Assembly (NCBI GenBank): GCA_013329925.1 | Contig: DUJK01000120.1 | Coordinates: 1 to 7,560 of the forward strand | Origin: Candidatus Poseidoniaceae archaeon | GTDB lineage: Archaea; Thermoplasmatota; Poseidoniia; Poseidoniales; Poseidoniaceae | DNA: 7,560 bases | Reading direction: 5' to 3' | Part shown: one piece after another, positions 1-5,270 of the stretch | Numbering within the stretch: position 1 is the first letter of the stretch | How the letters are laid out: each line of letters begins with the position of its first letter | Translations under genes and position numbers: made by a program | The notes under the pieces: generated by a model | Told to the model about the DNA's origin: nothing | Database searches by the model: none | Seen by the model: the letters and a program-made list of their open reading frames with translations, nothing else

Positions 1-45
1 AACTAACACCAACAACAGAATCAGGATTAGCACCAAACCCACTTG
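1..45 (-). other. Start of the C-terminal transmembrane anchor of the surface protein
   Basis: Residues 1064-1078 are an unbroken hydrophobic run (AQVGLVLILILLLVLV from about 1063) directly after a charged linker with E1057 and E1058. With the N-terminal signal peptide this predicts an outside-facing body and a single C-terminal membrane span. Any basic stop-transfer residues and the short tail lie outside the window. Confidence 0.75.
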
Positions 46-3000
46 AGCGATTGGACTGGCTTCCTCACCGGCTAACAATGCACCAGCTTCTTGGATAATG
101 TTACGATCTGCCGCGCCAACAGTAATCACTAATTTTGCTGAACCCGGTTTTTCTGGATTTTCATCCCAAACAATAGCTTTGATGGTAACCTTGCCTTCTT
201 TCTTGAACATATATTCGACTCTAGCACCGGTTAGGTCAGCATCATTGTCTCTGATACCATCTCCGTTACTGTCAACTGAGGTATCTAAGTCCCAAACATA
301 GTTTAAATCGGCGATATCATTCATTGAATCAATCGTCGTTCGAGCATCCAAAACACATTGTTCATAGGCGCGACATTCTACATTTTTGACTCTGACTATT
401 GGTGGGATATTAACCACTTCAACAACTACCACTTCGCTTGATGTGGCGCTATCATCATCTGTTACATGGTAAACTACAGTGTGTGAACCACTTCTATTCC
501 ATGCGTAGTTTAGTTCATCACCAACAATATCACAGTCATCACTTGCTCCACCAACTCCATCACTGTCAATTCCAGGATCAATGTCCCAGCATTTTACCAA
601 CGATGGGATGTCACTAGGAGTGTCAGTAGAATTACCGATTATGGTGATTGATTGCCCTTCAGCAATTGGCAAAATAGTATTCAAAGGTTGAACTACAGGT
701 GGAACATTTCTGATGTTGACCCAGCGTTCATTGGTTGTGCTTTTTGCACCATCGTCATCTGTAACATCCAAGCGAATAGTGTGTAGTCCCGAGGTTTGCC
801 AAGTCATATCAAATTGAGTAACTCTACCGGTTAGGAAATAAATCAAAGAACTCTGTTGGTCATCAGGCCACCAAGTATGTGATAATTGTTCGATATCATC
901 CACAGAATCCTCTGCTTGGCCCTTGATTGTGACGAGTTGATCTTCATCTAATTGCCATATTTGTTGTTCATCAGAGGCTATTATACCTGCTTCATCATAT
1001 AGATTGATAATCGTACTATAAGGGGCGATATTAGTGAACAGAATGTCAATTGTTGCTTCTGTTTGTGCACTATCATCATCAACACCTATGGCTTTGAATG
1101 TATGGTATCCTTCTGTAGGTGCAGTGGTTGTACAAGTTTTGGTGTAATAGCCTTCCATGCATAGAGCATCGGGCCAAAACACATCAACAACTCCTGGGAA
1201 TGGATCTTCAGAGTCCGAATCATTAGAAAATGCGTAGAGGGTTATTGGGTGTTCTACTCGAGCTTCATTTCTCATACTTCTAATTTCCAATTTTGGCGCT
1301 CGATTGGTAATGTTTGCATATAGGATACTTTCTACTTCATCACGTTCTTCATCAACCACCGTGACAATAATCGGATAGTTACCATCATCAATCCAAGTCC
1401 AATTAGTTTGGCAACTTTGTGAGATTACCTTAGTGTACGCCCATGAACGTGAACCATCATCATAAGGAATGTCAAAGATACATGATACACTGCCACCATC
1501 TTGGTCAAAACTGCCACTAGCATTGATGAATACTTCTTCTAAGGTCAGAGAGTTTTCATTGTTGACTACCGGAGTTGGTAGACGGCCAACGAATAGGTTG
1601 ATTATTGCATAATCGTTATCTGGATTAGCGTCAGCAGAATTAATTTCATCGGGATCCGACTCCCAGGCGATTGGTATTTGCCCAACAGGCTGATTATTTG
1701 GTACAGTCCAAGTAAAGTTTGTTTTGTATATTTCATATGTTGAAAGTGATGGGACTGGTAGGTTGAAATCATTGCCAGAAGGCGGATAAATTCTCAAATC
1801 TGTAGGTACACTGGTCGAGATGCCATTATTTTGAATAGCCACTTCAATAATCAATTGGTCACCTGGTAAGACGTTATATCCAGACAAGGTATTGAGTTCT
1901 TTTTCAACACCGTTTCTACTCCTAGTAATCACTGCACGTTCAGCATCAGCGAATAAATCTAGCACCACAAGGTTATCATCGAGAGTGATGGTTTTAGTAC
2001 CAACTAGATTGCTTCCATCGGTAGTTCTTGCCACCAAACCATGACTAGCCCAGTCAATTGAAGTAGCCGACCCGTCTTGTGTATTACCGACGTTCATAGT
2101 TGTCCATGCGCTACCGTTGGCAGCAGTAGTTAGTGCCTGAATCTCTCCAGATGCTTCATTACGGATTTCTAAGGCAACACCAGCAGAATTAGACAAGCAA
2201 CCACTAGCAGAAGAAGCATTTACCCACAAATCAATGGTTGTGTCTAGAGCAGTTACGTCGTTAACCGTTGAGATTTGTAAACAATCATCCCTTACTCCAG
2301 GGTTATTGTAAATGTTAACACCCGACGCGTCTCTTGGAATATACTCCTTTAACCTAAAATCAATCGTTAATCCGACATCATCATCAGAATGCTTCCATGC
2401 AAAGTTTCGGGCAGCTGGACAATACCAAGAATATCCTTCTTCATCACCAGCCGAATTGAATGATGTAATTTCATAGGAGTCATCACAGCCACCATAATTA
2501 ATGGTCTGGCCGTATTGATTGATGGGTTTGCCGGCATTAGTTACCTCATATGTGGTACTATTAGTGTCAGATGTTGGTGGGGGGAATGGCGTGATGTAAT
2601 CACTAGAACCCGACCATTGAGAACCAGAAGTCACTGTGGTAGTCCACCGTTCACCAGGCCGCAAAGGGAAGTCATAGTTTTCACTAGGCGGAGAATATGT
2701 GCTGGAGATTGTGATATCACCGACTGTTTGTTTGAGGAAACTAATTCCACTAGGAGTGAATTCAATAAACAAATCCAAGTCATTGCGTAATGATGCTAAG
2801 TCGCTGACACGCAGAACCTCAGTTTGAGTAAAGACAATTTCGGCTGTACCAGTAAAACTGTCGAGGGAAACTCCAGATTTGTCAAAGTTCGCAGAGGTTC
2901 TAACGGTGTAAACCAGAGTTGGTACACCGTCAACATTTTCTTCTGTGATTGATAATACCTCGGTAATTGAATCACCATAGATTTCTCCGACAGTCGCTGA

Positions 3001-3234
3001 TACTCCGGAATCCACTACAAGTTGAGTTGGATCGAAAGTCCCGGCATATTTCCACCGATCACCAACGCGCCAGACCGGCACATCAACAGCACTACTTGTT
3101 GACTTACCGGACGGTAATATTTCGTCTTCTAATTCTAGAATCTCATTCGGTGCTTCATAGGTCATTGTGGTTGAAATAAGCATTATTAGAACCAATGCGG
3201 CTGCTTTGAAAACTTGCCCATTTGAGCCCCGCAT
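1..3234 (-). CDS. Giant secreted, membrane-anchored surface protein with Ig/PKD-like repeats (3' end outside the window)
   Basis: The frame is open for 1078 codons from the ATG at 3234-3232 to position 1, with no stop. Residues 1-28 look like a signal peptide: R2 and K10, then a hydrophobic core at about 11-20 (AAALVLIMLI). Residues 50-300 form a beta-rich region I cannot assign; it holds two related motifs, WRVGDRW (55-61) and LRPGERW (191-197). Residues 421-549 resemble a CARDB-type domain (GDQLIIEVAIQNNG). Residues 551-1040 hold about five Ig/PKD-like modules. A hydrophobic run begins at about 1064 and reaches the edge, consistent with a C-terminal anchor. The protein is rich in Asp and has at least ten N-x-S/T sequons (for example N225, N339, N506, N571, N868). 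Its likely place is the outer face of the membrane, in adhesion, envelope structure or substrate capture; no catalytic motif is visible. The start codon lacks a clear Shine-Dalgarno sequence. An in-frame GTG at 3252-3250 is possible, but the ATG gives the better signal peptide. Confidence 0.88.
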   Translation of the reverse strand, partial: MRGSNGQVFKAAALVLIMLISTTMTYEAPNEILELEDEILPSGKSTSSAVDVPVWRVGDRWKYAGTFDPTQLVVDSGVSATVGEIYGDSITEVLSITEENVDGVPTLVYTVRTSANFDKSGVSLDSFTGTAEIVFTQTEVLRVSDLASLRNDLDLFIEFTPSGISFLKQTVGDITISSTYSPPSENYDFPLRPGERWTTTVTSGSQWSGSSDYITPFPPPTSDTNSTTYEVTNAGKPINQYGQTINYGGCDDSYEITSFNSAGDEEGYSWYCPAARNFAWKHSDDDVGLTIDFRLKEYIPRDASGVNIYNNPGVRDDCLQISTVNDVTALDTTIDLWVNASSASGCLSNSAGVALEIRNEASGEIQALTTAANGSAWTTMNVGNTQDGSATSIDWASHGLVARTTDGSNLVGTKTITLDDNLVVLDLFADAERAVITRSRNGVEKELNTLSGYNVLPGDQLIIEVAIQNNGISTSVPTDLRIYPPSGNDFNLPVPSLSTYEIYKTNFTWTVPNNQPVGQIPIAWESDPDEINSADANPDNDYAIINLFVGRLPTPVVNNENSLTLEEVFINASGSFDQDGGSVSCIFDIPYDDGSRSWAYTKVISQSCQTNWTWIDDGNYPIIVTVVDEERDEVESILYANITNRAPKLEIRSMRNEARVEHPITLYAFSNDSDSEDPFPGVVDVFWPDALCMEGYYTKTCTTTAPTEGYHTFKAIGVDDDSAQTEATIDILFTNIAPYSTIINLYDEAGIIASDEQQIWQLDEDQLVTIKGQAEDSVDDIEQLSHTWWPDDQQSSLIYFLTGRVTQFDMTWQTSGLHTIRLDVTDDDGAKSTTNERWVNIRNVPPVVQPLNTILPIAEGQSITIIGNSTDTPSDIPSLVKCWDIDPGIDSDGVGGASDDCDIVGDELNYAWNRSGSHTVVYHVTDDDSATSSEVVVVEVVNIPPIVRVKNVECRAYEQCVLDARTTIDSMNDIADLNYVWDLDTSVDSNGDGIRDNDADLTGARVEYMFKKEGKVTIKAIVWDENPEKPGSAKLVITVGAADRNIIQEAGALLAGEEASPIAQVGLVLILILLLVLV
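115..1584 (-). repeat. Array of about five degenerate Ig/PKD-like domains in the surface protein
   Basis: This covers residues 551-1040. Four inter-domain linkers share the pattern N-x-(A/P)-P, at N644, N735, N843 and N942, giving spacings of 91, 108 and 99 residues, the size of an Ig-like or PKD-like module. Each module ends in a similar strand pair: YPIIVTVVDEE, HTFKAIGVDDDSA, HTIRLDVTDDDGA, HTVVYHVTDDDSA, VTIKAIVWDE. Cysteines occur in nearby pairs that could form disulfides: C585/C608, C692/C701, C882/C901 and C954/C960. The repeats have diverged at DNA level. The assignment to PKD rather than another Ig-like fold is from pattern only. Confidence 0.7.
235..273 (-). other. Asp-rich calcium-binding-type loop in the last repeat of the surface protein
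   Basis: Residues 988-1000 read DSNGDGIRDNDAD, a D-x-N-x-D-G-x-x-D-x-D arrangement like the calcium loops of thrombospondin type 3 and dockerin-type repeats. A looser counterpart sits in the preceding module at 885-901 (DIDPGIDSDGVGGASDD), next to C882 and C901. Calcium binding is an inference from the acidic residue spacing. Confidence 0.5.
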
Positions 3235-3300
3235 GGTTAAACCACGCCACACATAGGAAATGAACGCTTCTCCTACTGGGAGGGGCGGGGTTCAATTGTT
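3235..3300 (-). other. Gap between the TBP and surface-protein genes
   Basis: These 66 bases contain a C-rich tract on the minus strand (the G-rich run is at about 3279-3293 on the plus strand) and a weak CTCC-CAGTA-GGAG hairpin. I see no T-tract terminator and no convincing TATA box about 26 bases before the surface-protein start. GGAG is present but lies about 30 bases upstream of the ATG, too far for a normal Shine-Dalgarno site. The surface gene could be co-transcribed with TBP or have a weak promoter; the sequence does not decide. Confidence 0.4.
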
Positions 3301-3915
3301 TCACAGCAAGTCGGCTAATTCGTCTTTGATGATTTCTACAGCTTCTAGAATCTCATCTTTGTGACGAGCACCGGTAATTACCATTTTTCCACTGCCGAAA
3401 ATCAAACAGACAACCTTCGGATAGTCGAGACGATAAATTAGTCCTGGGAATTGTTCTGGCTCATATTCTACTTTGTCGAATGGCAAGTGGAATGTTAGGT
3501 TGTTTAGATTCAATTTTCTTGGCACTCCTGCTTGAGGTTCGCCAGTGAATTTGTCATTGCCATCATAGTCTTCAGGGTAATGAAGTGCATATGTAGCAAC
3601 CATGTTTTGAACTTCAATCTCAACATCGTCTAAATCCCAAGTTTTGATTCCTGCTCCTCTTAGGTCGGAAATCATTCTGTCGATACCAGTGTGGATGTTA
3701 TCTTCGTCTTTACCACCAGTGCATACAGCACGGCCTGAACGGAACATTAGAATTGCTAGTTTTGGATCTGTAACACGGTAAACAACTCCTGGGAATTGTT
3801 CAGGTTCGTATTCACAATTCAATTGAATTGCAATATCTGGAAGATCAAGTTCTTCAGCGACCCTGGTGCTTGCTACTACATTTACTACTGTTAGACGTTC
3901 TTCATCGGTTGTCAT
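3301..3915 (-). CDS. tbp: TATA-box-binding protein (TBP), archaeal
   Basis: The basal transcription factor that binds and bends TATA-box DNA and recruits TFB and RNA polymerase. The 204-residue protein shows the two-fold TBP saddle repeat. Repeat 1 has VVNVVAS (N12) and EYEPEQFPG (35-43). Repeat 2 has VQNMVAT (N104) and EYEPEQFPG (150-158). The four DNA-kinking phenylalanines are present: F41, F58, F156 and F173, as are the groove-contacting asparagines N12 and N104. It is longer than the usual archaeal length of about 180 residues, mainly because about 18 extra residues rich in Asp, Gly and Pro lie at roughly 111-133, between the first strand and first helix of repeat 2. There is no long acidic C-terminal tail. 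It lies 69 bp after mevalonate kinase on the same strand but appears to have its own promoter. The identification is very secure. Confidence 0.97.
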   Translation of the reverse strand: MTTDEERLTVVNVVASTRVAEELDLPDIAIQLNCEYEPEQFPGVVYRVTDPKLAILMFRSGRAVCTGGKDEDNIHTGIDRMISDLRGAGIKTWDLDDVEIEVQNMVATYALHYPEDYDGNDKFTGEPQAGVPRKLNLNNLTFHLPFDKVEYEPEQFPGLIYRLDYPKVVCLIFGSGKMVITGARHKDEILEAVEIIKDELADLL

Positions 3916-3935
3916 AAACTAAGGGACTTATAAGT

Positions 3936-3945
3936 GATATATAAA
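3936..3945 (-). promoter_or_regulatory. TATA box for tbp, implying a leaderless transcript
   Basis: The minus strand reads TTTATATATC here, centred about 26 bases before the first base of the tbp ATG (3915). Archaeal TATA boxes sit about 25-27 bases upstream of the transcription start, so transcription should begin at or very near the start codon. No Shine-Dalgarno motif precedes the ATG, which agrees. A second AT-rich palindrome, CTTATAAG (3927-3934), lies between the TATA box and the start and could be an alternative or regulatory site. Confidence 0.65.
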
Positions 3946-3984
3946 TGGCCGCTTTTGTCCTAGGCCGTTTTAAACCACGCAGCA

Positions 3985-5148
3985 TCACGTTTTTGTCCAA
4001 ATTGTAGTGTTTTGAGAGCCATCGACTGATAATCCAGAACTTCCTAAACGAGAAATCAACGTCCTGCCCCCTGCAAGTTCAATTGCATCACTAGTTTCTT
4101 TGGGGTTTCTAGTTAGTGCAACCATGCAACCACCGCCTCCTGCGCCAGTCAATTTTGCTCCTAAGGAACTAGGGGATGCTGCCTTGATCAAATTATCTAA
4201 TTCTGGACTTGAAACCCCAATGCTGCTTAGCATCAACTGATTTTCAGTCATTGTCCTGCCAACCGCAGCAAAATCTCCTTCTTTCAGAGCTTTTATCCCT
4301 CTTCTTGCGATTTGGCCAATCGTGTCGATTTCCTTCATTCTTGAGGGGTCTTGTTGTAGCATTTCGGCAACTTTAGCCACTTGTTTTCCAGTGGGGGCGT
4401 GGACTCCAGTATTGCCGATGACTAGGTATACATCGTCAGAATCACTTGGCGGTGACATTTCATGAATATGCCATATTCTAGTGGCATCTTTCATTGCCAA
4501 AGTACGTTGATAGAGGTAATCAATACCCTGTTCAATCACGTCTGAAATTATTATAATTCCACCATGCGAACAGGTAGAAGAATCCATTGGTGATGCTCTA
4601 CCTTGCTGTACTGCGGCTTCAACACCATGTGCTAAGATTGCGCACTCATCACTGTCAACGGAATTTTTACCGGTGATATGATACCTTTCATCTTGCGATT
4701 CTGCGGCAAAAAAACCCGAGGAGTTGTCATACGGTTCTGAGTTGGCAATTGTCGAGCCGAAACCCTCCAACCAGTATTGTTGTTGTGTTCCATCAGTTTT
4801 GCTGACCCAGCGGCCTCTAGCCATGCGTAGTGCAGCAGCGGTGGCTACTGACAATGCTGCTGAGGATCCTAAGCCTGATGCTCTGGGAATGTTACCCTCG
4901 ATGTGGATTGACAATTCGGGTGCACCATGTTGTTTAGGCCATAACTTTTGAATCAAGCCTTTGATGTGTGGATTTCTATTCATGTTTAGGCTGCTACCAT
5001 CGAGCAACCAAAGATGATTTGGCGACGGTTGAATCTTGACCGATATGCGCTGATCAATAGCTACTGCAACTGCGGGATGGCCGTAAACTACTGCGTGTTC
5101 ACCAAATAGGATACACTTTCCTGGTGCACTGGCGGTGACAAATCCCAT
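3985..5148 (-). CDS. mvk: Mevalonate kinase (GHMP kinase family)
   Basis: Cytosolic enzyme that phosphorylates mevalonate to 5-phosphomevalonate with ATP, on the route to isoprenoids and so to archaeal ether lipids. The 387 residues contain all three GHMP kinase motifs: ASAPGKCILFGEHAVVYG (6-23, with the mevalonate-kinase GEHAVVYG signature and conserved K11), the ATP-binding loop PRASGLGSSAA (88-98), and GAKLTGAGGGGC (330-341). The segment AHGVEAAVQQGRASPMD (173-189) matches the archaeal H-x-V-E-x-x-V-Q-G-x-A-S form and supplies the likely magnesium ligand E177 and catalytic D189. An insertion-like stretch at 135-168 separates the ATP loop from this region. The chosen start places the first motif six residues in, as usual, and is preceded by a plausible AGAGG ribosome-binding site. 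It is the first minus-strand gene after a divergent promoter region. Phosphomevalonate kinase and other GHMP kinases are less likely given GEHAVVYG. Confidence 0.93.
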   Translation of the reverse strand: MGFVTASAPGKCILFGEHAVVYGHPAVAVAIDQRISVKIQPSPNHLWLLDGSSLNMNRNPHIKGLIQKLWPKQHGAPELSIHIEGNIPRASGLGSSAALSVATAAALRMARGRWVSKTDGTQQQYWLEGFGSTIANSEPYDNSSGFFAAESQDERYHITGKNSVDSDECAILAHGVEAAVQQGRASPMDSSTCSHGGIIIISDVIEQGIDYLYQRTLAMKDATRIWHIHEMSPPSDSDDVYLVIGNTGVHAPTGKQVAKVAEMLQQDPSRMKEIDTIGQIARRGIKALKEGDFAAVGRTMTENQLMLSSIGVSSPELDNLIKAASPSSLGAKLTGAGGGGCMVALTRNPKETSDAIELAGGRTLISRLGSSGLSVDGSQNTTIWTKT

Positions 5149-5251
5149 AACTATCGCCTCTTGTTGACTGCTTGTAGATATTGCTTATGTTATTGTTTTA
5201 TGCATGATTATAGACGGTGACTTCAATAGATGTCCCATTATCCGATAGTTA
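5148..5251. repeat. Nine-base inverted repeat CGATAGTTA framing the divergent promoter region
   Basis: CGATAGTTA occurs on the minus strand at 5156-5148, touching the mvk start codon, and on the plus strand at 5243-5251. A shorter related CGATAAC lies at 5264-5270 just before the rightward ATG, and GATAG recurs at 5258-5262. The arms could be a shared regulator site, but nine bases can recur by chance in a region this size. Confidence 0.3.
5157..5161 (-). promoter_or_regulatory. Ribosome binding site of mvk
   Basis: The minus strand reads AGAGG, ending eight bases before the mvk ATG, a normal Shine-Dalgarno position. It supports the start at 5148 and indicates a leadered transcript, unlike neighbouring tbp. 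Confidence 0.5.
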
Positions 5252-5255
5252 ACAC

Positions 5256-5260
5256 AGGAT
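5256..5260 (+). promoter_or_regulatory. Weak ribosome binding site of the oxidoreductase gene
   Basis: AGGAT lies about ten bases before the ATG at 5271, at the long end of usual spacing. It favours this start over the in-frame ATG at 5289 (M7), although both leave the first membrane helix intact. Confidence 0.35.
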
Positions 5261-5270
5261 AGTCGATAAC

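Larger units (their letters stand above)
5149..5270. promoter_or_regulatory. Divergent promoter region between mvk and the ETF:quinone oxidoreductase-like gene
   Basis: This 122-bp AT-rich gap serves two diverging genes. For mvk, the minus strand has CATAAAAC at 5202-5195, which would start transcription near 5170 and give a short leader containing the AGAGG site. For the rightward gene, TTTTATGC (5197-5204) or GATTATAG (5206-5213) could be the TATA element, giving a leader of about 30-50 bases. The candidates overlap, so the two promoters may compete. Exact box choice is uncertain. Confidence 0.5.

Noticed and set aside
98..301. Plus-strand 67-codon open frame near the left edge
   Set aside because: Antisense to the last Ig-like module of the surface protein, with no ribosome binding site or family resemblance.
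2515..2790. Plus-strand 91-codon open frame
   Set aside because: It lies wholly opposite the surface-protein gene, has low-complexity Arg/Thr-rich composition and no recognisable motif; an antisense shadow.
1..3234. Possible decayed gene or non-coding region, because no closed reading frame appears on the minus strand
   Set aside because: The frame is continuous for 1078 codons; it simply has no stop inside the window.
3255..3294. G-rich run and small hairpin as a transcription terminator
   Set aside because: The stem is only about four base pairs and no T-tract follows on the minus strand, so archaeal termination is not supported.
3947..3966. GGCC-loop-GGCC hairpin after mvk as a terminator
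   Set aside because: Four-base arms from a self-palindromic tetramer are common by chance, and no T-run follows on the minus strand.
4724..4951. Plus-strand 75-codon open frame
   Set aside because: Antisense to the ATP-binding region of mevalonate kinase, which is fully accounted for on the other strand.
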